Part shown: in pieces, positions 27,757-36,477 of the stretch
How the letters are laid out: each line of letters begins with the position of its first letter
Position numbering within the stretch: position 1 is the first letter of the stretch
NCBI GenBank assembly: GCA_008107755.1
Contig: VIRH01000058.1
Location: 434,001 to 498,000 of the forward strand
DNA: 64,000 nucleotides
From: Rhodobacterales bacterium
GTDB taxonomy: Bacteria > Pseudomonadota > Alphaproteobacteria > Rhizobiales > Stappiaceae
Direction: 5' to 3'
The notes under the pieces: model-generated
What the model saw: only the letters and a program-made list of their open reading frames with translations
The model's database searches: none
What the model was told of the DNA's origin: nothing
Made by a program: the position numbers and the translations under genes

Positions 27757-30405
27757 TCAGCGCCGGCGCATTCCGCCGCCACGTCCACCACCGCCGGCAC
27801 CCATTTGTGGACGGGCCTGAGGTCTGGTTTTCTGCACGTTGCGCTGTCGGTTGACCTGCCGGCTGCCGGCTTCGCGGGCCCTCTTGTCCCGATTGAGGTG
27901 CGCCGGAGCCTGCGGGCGTGCCGGCCGGGTCGACGGTCGCTGGACCGCAGGCCTTTGAACGGACGGACGCTGCGCCGGTCGTGTCGCCGGTTTCTGGACG
28001 TTTGGCCTCTGGACATTGGGACGCTCGACATTGGGGCGCTGCGCCGCGGGCCGGTTTGGACGTTCCACAGAAGGCCGTTGGCTGGCCGGCCGGTTCGCTG
28101 GACGCTGGAGATTCGGGCGGTCTCCGGCGGGGCGGTTTGCAAGCGCTGCTCCTGCCCCAGCACCGATGGCCGCTCCCGCACCGAGGTCCTTCATCCGGTC
28201 CTGGATGGCGTCGCGAGACGGCGCCTGGACATCCCCCCAGCGACCGCTCTCGAACTTCTGCCAGTTGTCACCATCGCGGCGATAGACCGAGCCGTCCCGT
28301 CCGGCGAAGACATCGCCGCGCCGGTCCAGACTGGCGACCCGGCCCGGAGTTCCGTCCTGTTTCCAGCGCTTGACCGCGCCTGCCTGGAGATCCCTGGTGC
28401 GTGACCATTGCGGGCCGGAGACGACGCCCCCGCCCCAGGACCCGTAGATCCCGCGCGCACCGCCGGCGACGATCCGGTTTCCGGTGCGCGGATTATAGGC
28501 CGTAATGAAACCGGCACTTCCGCGCGGCCCGCTGATCGCGGCGCCACGGATGTAACCGCCGGTGCGCGGATTGTAGATCCCGCCGCCGGCGATCCCGCGC
28601 AGCGGGCCATAGGCGTAGCCGTAGCGGCCGAACGTGCCCCGGACCGGATTGTAGAAGGCTCCGATTCCGTAGCTGACCGGGCGAGGAAAATAGATCGGAC
28701 GAACGCCTGGACGGTACCAGGGGCGATAATAATAGCCCGTGCCGTAGACGAAGACGCCCCAGGCCAGAAAGCCGGTGAGATACCCCATCGTGTAGCCGTA
28801 CCAGACCGCGCCGGGCTCGCTTTCATACACCCGGACATAAGTCGTGTTGTAGACCGGAGAGGACGGCGGAATGGTGTAAATCTCGTCGGGAACGGAGGTC
28901 GCCACCTGGAACGGCCCCTGAGGGCTGTCGCCGACAAACCAGACACCGTCCTGCAGCACGTAATACTTCGCACCGACCTGAATGACCTGATCGCTGGTAT
29001 TGACCGCATAGGACATGGAGGTGCCTTCGATCGGCTTGAATTCCGGATCGCCCGCATAGGCGACATCGGCGCTGACCGAGCCGACTTCCACCCGGGCCGT
29101 GGTCGGAATGCTGGCCTTCAGGCGGGCTTGTGCGGCCTCCGACGTGCCTGGGATGGAGGCCCGGACGGAATAGTAGGGCGCATCTTCGGGAATGTTGAAG
29201 AAGTCGGATGGCATATCAGGTGTCGTGAACGTCCAGGGCCCGTCCAGCGAAGCGGACTTGAACCAGCGGCCGGACACCAGAATGTACCAGGTCTTGTCTG
29301 TCTTCAGGAAAAAGACATCGCTATCGGTGTTCGACGCCCATTCAAGGTTGGTGCCCTCGACCGCCTCCAGTTTCGGCGCCCCTTCGAAGACGATCATTTC
29401 GGCGGGCTTGTCGGAATAGATCACCTTGGGCGGATTGTTGTCGGCAAATGGTTCCGGCGGAATCGCTTCACGGGTTTCCTTCCAGTTCTCATCCTCCGGC
29501 AGGGAGCTGAACAGATCGGGCAGCGTCGTTACCGCCTCCCAGCCAGCGGAGACATCCCTGGTCTTGAGCCAGGATTTCTCGTCGCGCAGGTAGTACTCGC
29601 CGCTCTCGTCGATCTTCAGGACATCCCAGTTGGTGTTGACGACGAAACTGAGGCCCTGCACGCCCTTGACCGGGGCGATCACGGGGTCACCGTCGGTCTG
29701 AACCAGAATGGCCGGCTCCTCGGACAAGAAAATGGGTGGCGCCTCGGAATTGAGACCCTTGACGTCATCCATCCGTTTATATTCGGCAAGCCCTGCGGTG
29801 ATCCGGTCTTCCTGCACCGAAATCGTGCCGGTGGGCATGATCTTGCCGACCTGAAGCGTCAGATCGGTCAGCGAGGTCCGGTCAAGCGAAGAGAAATCAA
29901 GCTGAGTGACCTGGATGTCGCTGATGTCGACGACACCTTCCTGGGTGTCCGCGACGGTCTGCCCGCTGACGCCGATCACGCCAAAGACAGGTGTTGCGTC
30001 CTTGTCCTTGATATATTCGGCAGCCACCAGGGCCTTGAGCGTCTTGAAATCGTCCCACTCGGTGAACTGAGGCTGATAGAGGACCATGGTTGCGCCACTG
30101 TCGGTCTGGAAGGAGCGCGGCCAGCCGGTCTTCTGTTCCGGATCGGTCATCTGCACGAAATTGCCGCTGATAAAACCGTTCTGGCCGTTATAGGAGACGG
30201 AACACCAGGCGCCGGTATCGTCGCAGTTCTGAAGATCGACCTGCGTGCCGTCCGGTACTGTGCCGAGTGAACCGAACCCGGTTCCCGGTCCCTGCCTGAA
30301 ATTCACGTTCGCGGTTGTCACGGCGGGCGCTGCAAATGCCCCTTCGATCAGCGCCGGCTGCAGGATGAGGACTGCCGACAAGATCACCGAAACGGATTTA
30401 CGCAT
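27757..30405 (-). CDS. Large exported SH3-domain protein with Gly-rich and Pro/Arg-repeat C-terminus
   Basis: 882 residues. Signal peptide (about 1-26, ending GAFA), bacterial SH3 domain (about 29-87, VNFRQGPGTGFGSLGTVPDG and WCSVSYNGQNGFISGNFV), a 430-residue middle region with three similar segments containing W-x-x-NT-x-D and YYVL/YILVSGRW motifs, a Tyr/Gly/Arg-rich segment (about 520-660), and a C-terminal tail of tandem RPNV(E/Q)RP units (about 750-840) ending in GAGGGGRGGGMRRR. Likely an envelope or surface protein that binds wall or polysaccharide through SH3 and the basic tail. I do not recognise a characterised homologue. Divergent from a small secreted protein. Confidence 0.8.
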   Translation of the reverse strand: MRKSVSVILSAVLILQPALIEGAFAAPAVTTANVNFRQGPGTGFGSLGTVPDGTQVDLQNCDDTGAWCSVSYNGQNGFISGNFVQMTDPEQKTGWPRSFQTDSGATMVLYQPQFTEWDDFKTLKALVAAEYIKDKDATPVFGVIGVSGQTVADTQEGVVDISDIQVTQLDFSSLDRTSLTDLTLQVGKIMPTGTISVQEDRITAGLAEYKRMDDVKGLNSEAPPIFLSEEPAILVQTDGDPVIAPVKGVQGLSFVVNTNWDVLKIDESGEYYLRDEKSWLKTRDVSAGWEAVTTLPDLFSSLPEDENWKETREAIPPEPFADNNPPKVIYSDKPAEMIVFEGAPKLEAVEGTNLEWASNTDSDVFFLKTDKTWYILVSGRWFKSASLDGPWTFTTPDMPSDFFNIPEDAPYYSVRASIPGTSEAAQARLKASIPTTARVEVGSVSADVAYAGDPEFKPIEGTSMSYAVNTSDQVIQVGAKYYVLQDGVWFVGDSPQGPFQVATSVPDEIYTIPPSSPVYNTTYVRVYESEPGAVWYGYTMGYLTGFLAWGVFVYGTGYYYRPWYRPGVRPIYFPRPVSYGIGAFYNPVRGTFGRYGYAYGPLRGIAGGGIYNPRTGGYIRGAAISGPRGSAGFITAYNPRTGNRIVAGGARGIYGSWGGGVVSGPQWSRTRDLQAGAVKRWKQDGTPGRVASLDRRGDVFAGRDGSVYRRDGDNWQKFESGRWGDVQAPSRDAIQDRMKDLGAGAAIGAGAGAALANRPAGDRPNLQRPANRPASQRPSVERPNRPAAQRPNVERPNVQRPNVQKPATRPAQRPSVQRPAVQRPSTRPARPQAPAHLNRDKRAREAGSRQVNRQRNVQKTRPQARPQMGAGGGGRGGGMRRR

Positions 30406-30657
30406 CTAAACCTCCAAATTCAGGCGGCATCTGCCGCGGGTGCCTACGTGAGCCTGATGGATGAGCTTAAGCTCATTCAAACCGTATTGCAGCCCATGTA
30501 AACCACAACAAACTGGCTTCACCCTGATCATAGTTGGGGCTGCATTCAAGCTGTGTGAGGCGCGTCACAGCAACCGGCGCGCGACATCGAATATCGTTCC
30601 ACTCCAGATGATCACCCCAGGCACCGGCAAAGACGGGCCACAACAGGGAGAGCTTAG

Positions 30658-31086
30658 ATGCAGCTGCTCAGGAGGACTTTAACCGGAACGCTCGCCGCGC
30701 TGGTCCTTGGCGTTGGCGGAGGTGCAATGGTGCCGGCCGCGGCAAAGGCGGAAATCTTCTATTGCGAAAGCACCAAGACCAAATCCGGAACGGCCAAATA
30801 CTGCAATTTCCTGTTGTTCGACCGCAATTTCACCCGCCACAAGCAGATCGTGCTCGCGCAGGGTGCCCACCGGGACGTTGCGATCAACGGAAAGTATGAC
30901 CTCTTCTGCGTGCTGGTGCAGAACCACAGGAACGTGCCGAACAACCTCGCGTATCGGACCCAGCAGTGCAAGAAGACGGATACCGGCAAGGAATACAAGG
31001 TGCCGATCAGGGCGATGAACATGCGCCGCGGCCATGATGGTTTCAGCTCAAATACGGTCAGAGGATTTCTCCCGCCGGCCTGGTAG
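30658..31086 (+). CDS. Small secreted protein of unknown function
   Basis: 142 residues. Signal peptide (about 1-31: TGTLAALVLGVGGGAMVPAAAKA) and a mature chain with four cysteines (FYCESTK, KYCNFLLF, DLFCVLVQ, TQQCKKT), which could form two disulfides in the periplasm. GGGAGAGC precedes the ATG. No family recognised. It is divergent from the SH3-domain protein (252 bp of A/T-rich promoter-like sequence between them) and is followed by a hairpin that may act as a terminator. Confidence 0.7.
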   Translation: MQLLRRTLTGTLAALVLGVGGGAMVPAAAKAEIFYCESTKTKSGTAKYCNFLLFDRNFTRHKQIVLAQGAHRDVAINGKYDLFCVLVQNHRNVPNNLAYRTQQCKKTDTGKEYKVPIRAMNMRRGHDGFSSNTVRGFLPPAW

Positions 31087-31103
31087 GCGAAAGCAAACAG
31101 GAG

Positions 31104-31133
31104 ACCGGCCAGGTCACGGATCTGGCCGGTTTC
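31104..31133 (+). terminator. Probable terminator between convergent genes
   Basis: 9-bp perfect stem ACCGGCCAG (31104-31112) and CTGGCCGGT (31122-31130), then TTCACTT. It lies 18 bp past the stop of the secreted protein and 37 bp from the stop of the convergent Gfo/Idh/MocA gene. The T-tract is short. Confidence 0.55.
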
Positions 31134-31169
31134 ACTTCGCGCAGCTTACAGCTTTCAGCAGGTAGCCTT

Positions 31170-32294
31170 TCAGCAGGCGACCGAGGACACGGTCCGGGGA
31201 GAAAACGACACCGACTGCCCGGTGCGCGCGGACTGCTGGGCCGCAAGGCCCATTTCCACCGCACGGCGTCCGTCCTCAAGGGTCACCTCGGGCAAGGCTC
31301 GTTCACCGCGCACCACGGCGACGAAGCGTTGGTGCTGATAGAAGGTGGAACCGTTGTGGTCGCCGGCCTCCAGAAGCGCGGGATCGACGGGAATATCGAC
31401 CAACCTGGGCCCCTTCGGAGTGCGCGGCGAAACGATAAGCTGGGGAACGGGTGGCTCGCCGAGATGGTCTGGCCAGAAACGGCCGGGCCCCGGAACAAAG
31501 GCCTCGATCTTGCCGGCCGGGCCGACGGCAACGACCTCTTCCTGATAGCGAGACCCTTCCGCGAACATGCACAGTTCCAGCATCGCCCTGGCACCGTTCT
31601 CGAAATCGACGATGACATAACCGTTGTCGAGAATGTCCGGCTGTTCGCCGTTATAGAGTTCGTCCTTATGGTTCGCGTCCTGCCCCGCCGACGCCATGAC
31701 CCTGACAGGTTCACACTGCATGATCAGGCGCATCAGGTCGAAGAAGTGGCAGCATTTCTCGACGAATGTGCCGCCGGAATAGCGATTGAAACGGTTCCAG
31801 GCACCGACCTTGTCCAGAAACGGGAACCGATGCTCGCGGATCGTCAGCATCTTGATGCCGCCTGTCGCCTCACGCGCCTGCGTGATGAGCGCCGCGATCG
31901 GCGGCATGTAGCGATACTCCATGGCGACCCAGACGGGCGCCGGATAAGCCGCCTTGAACGCATCGAGTTCCGCCATGTCCTTAGGGTCGGTGAAGAGCGG
32001 CTTCTCGACCAGAAGCGGCAGCGGCCGCTTGCGGCGGATTTCTTCCATCTGCGGCACATGACAGTGGTTCGGGCTGGCAATCAGGATGCAGTCCAGATCG
32101 TCCGCGTCCAGCAGTTCCGACACCGAGCCGACGAAGCGGGCTGCGGGCGCCATTTCCGCCGACAGGCGCGCCATTTCGGCATCCGGCTCGAAAATCACGG
32201 TCACTTCGGTGTCGGGCAGCAACGCGATGTTGCGCAGATGCTCCTGTCCCATCATGCCGCAGCCGATGACACCGTATCTTACCTTCGCAGGCAT
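31170..32294 (-). CDS. Gfo/Idh/MocA family NAD-dependent protein; candidate GH188-type sulfoquinovosidase
   Basis: 374 residues. N-terminal Rossmann domain with GCGMMGQEH at 11-19 and the family motif E97-K-P in LLVEKPLF; C-terminal alpha/beta domain with EHRFPFLDKVGAWNRF and FVEKCCHFFDLMRL, the latter giving the conserved His. Such proteins oxidise sugars at C3 or, in GH109/GH188, hydrolyse glycosides through transient oxidation by NAD. It follows the GntR gene by 39 bp on the minus strand and is divergent from a smoCBA-like module. In that context it fits an NAD-dependent sulfoquinovosidase releasing sulfoquinovose from glycosides; the alternative is a plain sugar or inositol dehydrogenase. 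The family is sure, the reaction is inferred. Confidence 0.8.
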   Translation of the reverse strand: MPAKVRYGVIGCGMMGQEHLRNIALLPDTEVTVIFEPDAEMARLSAEMAPAARFVGSVSELLDADDLDCILIASPNHCHVPQMEEIRRKRPLPLLVEKPLFTDPKDMAELDAFKAAYPAPVWVAMEYRYMPPIAALITQAREATGGIKMLTIREHRFPFLDKVGAWNRFNRYSGGTFVEKCCHFFDLMRLIMQCEPVRVMASAGQDANHKDELYNGEQPDILDNGYVIVDFENGARAMLELCMFAEGSRYQEEVVAVGPAGKIEAFVPGPGRFWPDHLGEPPVPQLIVSPRTPKGPRLVDIPVDPALLEAGDHNGSTFYQHQRFVAVVRGERALPEVTLEDGRRAVEMGLAAQQSARTGQSVSFSPRTVSSVAC

Positions 32295-32333
32295 TCAGTT
32301 CCTCCACTTCGCAGGCTGGTACGGGCCGCCTGC

Positions 32334-33062
32334 CTATTTCAATCTCTGGACATAATGCGCCCTGGTGGTGTCGAACCACGTTCGCGAAAACTCCACAGGC
32401 CGGGGTTTATCGGCCCAGCTGTAGCGCTCGATGTAACCGGTCACCGTTCCCACGGGCAGCGAAAACACCTCCGGCGCCCACTCCGGCACCGGGCCGATCG
32501 TCACCCGGTCCTCCGCCCGTACGATCCAGAAGCCGAGCTGCTTCTGGTAGTAACGGTAGAGCGAATCCGACAAGAGCTCCCGCCGGACGGTCCCGCTGTC
32601 ACCGTCCAGCCAGATCTCCTCGACCGCGATCATGACGTCGTTCAGAAACCTGAGCCTTCGGATCCGCGTCGCCTCTCTGCCGGTTCCGAACTCCGGCAGG
32701 TGGTCCGGCTTCAACAGTCGCGCGACATCCAGAATGTTCGCCCTCGGCAGGCCGCCGCCTGTCAGCAGCTCCAGCCGGAACATGGCGTAGACGCTCTCCC
32801 GGGTTGCACCGGGGCGTATGTAGTTTCCCGACCCCTGTATCCGGTCGAGTAAGCCTTTTTCCGTAAGATCCGCCAATGCCTTCCGCAGGGTACCGATGGA
32901 AATTCCAAGCTCGTCAGCCATGTCCCGCTCTGGCGGCAGGCGCTCGCCCTCTATCAACCGTCCGGAGGCGATATCCCGGATCAAAAGCTCGCTTATCTGC
33001 ACATAGAGCGGCAGCGCGTGCGAGGAATGCGGTTCGGCTGACATGATATTTCGCTGTTGCAT
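32334..33062 (-). CDS. GntR-family regulator (HutC/UTRA subfamily)
   Basis: 242 residues from ATG 33062 with GGAAAA before it; a second ATG at 33044 is possible. Winged helix at about residues 18-85 (LPLYVQISELLIRDIASGRL, then RLPPERDMADELGISIGTLRKAL) and a C-terminal UTRA effector domain (about 95-240). Most such proteins repress a sugar-catabolic operon and leave DNA when the sugar or its phosphate binds. It is divergent from the monooxygenase-TRAP operon with 203 bp between start codons, so it should control that operon and the Gfo/Idh/MocA gene behind it. Confidence 0.92.
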   Translation of the reverse strand: MQQRNIMSAEPHSSHALPLYVQISELLIRDIASGRLIEGERLPPERDMADELGISIGTLRKALADLTEKGLLDRIQGSGNYIRPGATRESVYAMFRLELLTGGGLPRANILDVARLLKPDHLPEFGTGREATRIRRLRFLNDVMIAVEEIWLDGDSGTVRRELLSDSLYRYYQKQLGFWIVRAEDRVTIGPVPEWAPEVFSLPVGTVTGYIERYSWADKPRPVEFSRTWFDTTRAHYVQRLK

Positions 33063-33072
33063 TTTTCCAAAA

Positions 33073-33097
33073 TTGATACACTATTGATTTACATCAA
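33073..33097. promoter_or_regulatory. Candidate GntR operator region
   Basis: An imperfect inverted repeat TTGATACA (33073-33080) and TACATCAA (33090-33097), with an extra TTGAT inside at 33084-33088, lies 11-35 bp upstream of the GntR start inside the divergent promoter region. Arms match imperfectly (6 of 8), so this is only a lead. Confidence 0.3.
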
Positions 33098-33265
33098 ACC
33101 CGGTGATATGCAAGAAAAAAGCGAAGGCAAAATGAAGCCTTTCGAAATTAAATGAAACTTCGATCCACTTCCCGGCGAAGGCCGGCGAAAGGTCGGAGGA
33201 ACAAACACCGATCGCCGGGCGGGACTTCAGGAAGGTCCTGCGCAGACGATCAAGGGAGGACATTC

Positions 33266-34420
33266 ATGACCATCGTTCCAGTAACGTCGCCGGATCTCGA
33301 TGCTGCGGAAGTATCCTGGTTCGCGGCGCTCTGCTCCGATGATTACCAGTTTCTGGGTGTGCCCGAAGGGCAGCTGCGCTCGTCCTGGGAACATTGCTCT
33401 TCGATCGTGAAAACGGCGGAAAGCCAGGGGTTCCGGAACATCCTTTGCCCGTCGTCCTATCAGGTAGGACAGGACACGCTGTCCTTCGTCGCCGGCTGCG
33501 CGCCGATCACGGAGAAAATCAATCTTCTTGCGGCTGTGCGTTGCGGCGAGATGCAGCCGATCATGCTGGCGCGAACCATCGCGACGCTCGATCACATGCT
33601 GAAGGGACGCCTGACGGTCAACATCATCTCGTCCGACTTTCCAGGTGAGCAGGCCGACAGCGCCTATCGCTACCAGCGCTCGCGCGAGGTCGTGGAGATC
33701 CTCAAGCAGGCGTGGACGCAGGACGAGATCAACTACGAGGGCGAGGTCTACTCTTTCAAGGGGCTCACCACCGACCCTGCCCGCCCCTATCAGACCGGCG
33801 GCCCGCTGCTTTACTTCGGCGGGTATTCGCCCTCTGCCCTGGAGCTCTGCGGTCAGCATTGCGACGTCTACCTGATGTGGCCGGAAAAGGTCGAGGAACT
33901 GGCGGGTCGCATGAAAGCGGTTCACGCGGTCGCCGAAAAATACGATCGCACGCTGGACTACGGCCTGCGCGTCCACATGATCGTGCGTGATACGGAGAAG
34001 GAAGCGCAGGAATACGCCGACTACATCGTCTCCAAGCTGGATGACACGCAGGGGTCGGCGATCCGCGAACGGGCCCTCGACGCGAAATCGCTGGGGGTCA
34101 GTCACCAGTCCCGCAACCGTGAAATCGCGGACGAATACGGGTATATCGAACCGAATCTTTGGACCGGCGTCGGCAGGGCCCGCTCGGGCTGCGGCGCTGC
34201 TCTGGTCGGGTCGACCGACCAGGTCATGTCCAAGATCGAAGCCTATCAGAAGATGGGCATCCGGGCTTTCATCTTCTCCGGTTACCCGCATGAAGAAGAA
34301 GCAAAACATTTCGGGGCTCGAGTCCTGCCGAACCTGAAGACCTGCTCGTTGCCACATGCTTATGGCCGCGTGCCGGCAGGGACGCCGGCAACCCCTCTTG
34401 GCAATGGAGACCGCCGCTGA
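33266..34420 (+). CDS. Luciferase-like FMNH2-dependent sulfonate monooxygenase (SmoC/SsuD-like)
   Basis: 384 residues from ATG 33266, with AGGGAGGA just upstream; a longer frame from 33152 has no site. The SsuD pattern is visible: SSYQVGQDTLSFVAG and INLLAAVRCGEMQPIMLART (barrel strands at the flavin site), SDFPGEQADSAYRYQRSREVVEIL, PLLYFGGYSPSALELCGQHCDVYLMW, and the C-terminal RARSGCGAALVGSTDQV. Two-component enzymes of this group cleave C-S bonds, releasing sulfite and an aldehyde. Coupled through TGATG to an aldo/keto reductase and then a flavin reductase, the same trio as SmoC, SmoB, SmoA for sulfoquinovose. An ordinary alkanesulfonate monooxygenase is the alternative. Confidence 0.88.
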   Translation: MTIVPVTSPDLDAAEVSWFAALCSDDYQFLGVPEGQLRSSWEHCSSIVKTAESQGFRNILCPSSYQVGQDTLSFVAGCAPITEKINLLAAVRCGEMQPIMLARTIATLDHMLKGRLTVNIISSDFPGEQADSAYRYQRSREVVEILKQAWTQDEINYEGEVYSFKGLTTDPARPYQTGGPLLYFGGYSPSALELCGQHCDVYLMWPEKVEELAGRMKAVHAVAEKYDRTLDYGLRVHMIVRDTEKEAQEYADYIVSKLDDTQGSAIRERALDAKSLGVSHQSRNREIADEYGYIEPNLWTGVGRARSGCGAALVGSTDQVMSKIEAYQKMGIRAFIFSGYPHEEEAKHFGARVLPNLKTCSLPHAYGRVPAGTPATPLGNGDRR

Positions 34421-35310
34421 TGCAACGCGTGAAACTGTCCGAAACGCTTGAATTCTCACGCCTGATCTACGGCATGTGGCGGCTGGGAGACGACACGGAT
34501 ACGTCCCCCGCTTACGTGGAACGGAAAATCCAGACCTGCCTGGACCAGGGCATCACGACCTTCGACCAGGCCGACATCTACGGCGGCTATGTGGCCGAGG
34601 CCGTGCTTGGCGGCGCGCTGAAAGCCAATCCTTCACTGCGCCAGCGGATGGAAATCGTCACGAAATGCGACATCGTCGCGCCGGCCGGTCGCTATTCCGA
34701 GGCCAAGGTGAAGCATTACGACACCTCGCGCGCCCACATCGAGAAGTCCGTCGAGCACTCCCTGTCGAACATGGGAGTGGAGACGATCGATCTTCTTTTG
34801 ATCCACCGGCCGGATCCGCTGATGGATCATCACGAGACCGGTGCTGTCCTCGACGACCTTATCAAGAGCGGCAAGATCAGAAGCGCCGGCGTTTCCAATT
34901 TCCGGCCGTGGGACTGGGATCTTCTTCAGTCGGCCATGACGAACACGCTGGTGACGAACCAGATCGAGATCTCTCTCAAGGAGATTGCACCCTTCACGAA
35001 CGGCGACCTCGCCTTTCACCAGAAGCTCGGCACTCGGCTGATGGCCTGGTCGCCCCTTGGTGGCGGCGCGCTGATTTCCGAAGGCGGCAAGCTCGGCGCC
35101 GTCCTGGATGAAGTCGCTTCCGGATTCGGCGTCGACCGCTCGGCCGTCGCTGTCGCCTTTCTCCTGACGCATCCGGCGCAGCTTCTGCCGGTTCTGGGCA
35201 CGAACAACCTGGATCGGATCGCGAAGATCTCGGATGCGCTCAAGGTGAAACTGGATCGCGAAACCTGGTACCGGCTTTACGAGGCCGCCCTTGGACAAGA
35301 GGTTCCCTGA
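34420..35310 (+). CDS. Aldo/keto reductase, YdhF/SmoB-like
   Basis: 296 residues. AKR tetrad D49 and Y54 in FDQADIYGGY, K82 in EIVTKCDI, and H129 in LLLIHRPDP. The C-terminus LYEAALGQEVP and the motif GVSNFRPWDWDLLQSAM are those of the YdhF branch. In the smo pathway SmoB reduces the 6-aldehyde produced by the monooxygenase (6-oxo-glucose) to glucose with NADPH, and this gene sits in the matching place. Its ATG overlaps the previous TGA (TGATG), and its TGA overlaps the next ATG, so the three enzymes are made together. Confidence 0.93.
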   Translation: MQRVKLSETLEFSRLIYGMWRLGDDTDTSPAYVERKIQTCLDQGITTFDQADIYGGYVAEAVLGGALKANPSLRQRMEIVTKCDIVAPAGRYSEAKVKHYDTSRAHIEKSVEHSLSNMGVETIDLLLIHRPDPLMDHHETGAVLDDLIKSGKIRSAGVSNFRPWDWDLLQSAMTNTLVTNQIEISLKEIAPFTNGDLAFHQKLGTRLMAWSPLGGGALISEGGKLGAVLDEVASGFGVDRSAVAVAFLLTHPAQLLPVLGTNNLDRIAKISDALKVKLDRETWYRLYEAALGQEVP

Positions 35311-35825
35311 TGACCATGCAGAATGCCAATCATCCCGTGACCTTTGCACCCGGCACCGACAATACCCGGCTGCTCAGGGACGCCTTCGGGCGTTTCGCCA
35401 CAGGCGTCACAGTTGTGACGACCGGGTCTGAAGACGGACCGGTCGGCATTACGGCAAACAGTTTTTCCTCCGTCTCCCTAGAGCCGCCACTTGTGCTCTG
35501 GATGCCCGACAAGGGTTCCCGCCGCTTCAACTACTTCGAGACGGCGGAGCACTACGCGATTCATGTGCTGAGCCATCATCAGGCCGAAGTGTGCAGCGGG
35601 TTCGTCCGCAACGCGCACGCCTTTGATCAGCTCACCTACACGATCGACGACAACGGCGTGCCACTGATCGAGGACTGTCTCGCACGCTTCGAATGCAGGC
35701 GTTTTGCGGCCTATGAGGGGGGAGATCACCTGATCGTGCTCGGTCAGGTTCTTCAGGCCGAAATGCGTTCAGGAGAAGCACTGACATTTTATGCAGGCAA
35801 ACTCGGACAAATCGCTCCAAAGTAG
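35310..35825 (+). CDS. Flavin reductase (FMN reductase partner of the monooxygenase, SmoA-like)
   Basis: 171 residues, PF01613 type: LRDAFGRFATGVTVVTTGSE, then GITANSFSSVSLEPPLVLW (flavin-binding) and HVLSHHQAEVCSGF. It makes free FMNH2 from NAD(P)H for the luciferase-like monooxygenase two genes upstream. Its ATG overlaps the TGA of the aldo/keto reductase. A 61-bp gap separates it from the TRAP genes, which have their own GGGAGGAG ribosome site, and the same operon most likely continues. Confidence 0.93.
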   Translation: MTMQNANHPVTFAPGTDNTRLLRDAFGRFATGVTVVTTGSEDGPVGITANSFSSVSLEPPLVLWMPDKGSRRFNYFETAEHYAIHVLSHHQAEVCSGFVRNAHAFDQLTYTIDDNGVPLIEDCLARFECRRFAAYEGGDHLIVLGQVLQAEMRSGEALTFYAGKLGQIAPK

Positions 35826-35886
35826 GGCGGTAAGCAGGACGATGAACGTCCTGTACCTGTTGCATGTTTCTGGGAGGAGAGCCTGA

Positions 35887-36477
35887 ATGGGCATATTGCT
35901 GGCGGTTCTGATGCCGCTCGCTTTCGTCAATTCGCTATTGCTGCGGATTGGACGCGCAATCGGCATCGCCGCCGTGGCCCTGATGGTGGTCGCCATCCTG
36001 GTCCAGGTGGTGTTTCGATATGTTTTGAACAACGCCCTGCCCTGGCCTGACGAGGCTGCCCGATTCTGCATGCTGTGGATGACCGGGCTGATGGCGCCGA
36101 CCGCATTCCGGCGCGGTGGCTTCGTCGCCATCGACATGTTCAGCCACATGCTGCCGCGCCTCGCCGGCAATCTTCTGTCCCTGTTCCTGCTGCTGATCTC
36201 CCTGCTGGTGCTGGTCGTCGCACTGCGCATCGGCTACAGCGAAGTCACCGGCTTCGGCGGTCGTTTCGCCACCGCGTCACTTTATGTGCCTGCCGACGTC
36301 ACCATGACGAGCTGGATGCGCGTGCCGCGTAGCTGGATGATGGCCTCACTGGTCGTCGGCGTCGCTCTGCTGACGCTGGTCAACGTCGAACTCATCCTGC
36401 GAAACATCATCTCCTGGGTCGGCGGCGAGGAAGCTTTGCCCCAGATCCCGGATGCCGACATGGCGGGGGCCGAGTGA
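35887..36477 (+). CDS. TRAP transporter small permease (DctQ/SiaQ type)
   Basis: 196 residues with four membrane helices (about 22-43, 60-82 partial, 97-120, 150-175) and the family motif YVLNNALPWPDEAARFCMLWMTGL. It is the small membrane subunit of a tripartite ATP-independent periplasmic transporter, partner of the next gene. The gene ends 35825-36477 within the TGA that overlaps the start of the large permease. Confidence 0.93.
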   Translation: MGILLAVLMPLAFVNSLLLRIGRAIGIAAVALMVVAILVQVVFRYVLNNALPWPDEAARFCMLWMTGLMAPTAFRRGGFVAIDMFSHMLPRLAGNLLSLFLLLISLLVLVVALRIGYSEVTGFGGRFATASLYVPADVTMTSWMRVPRSWMMASLVVGVALLTLVNVELILRNIISWVGGEEALPQIPDADMAGAE

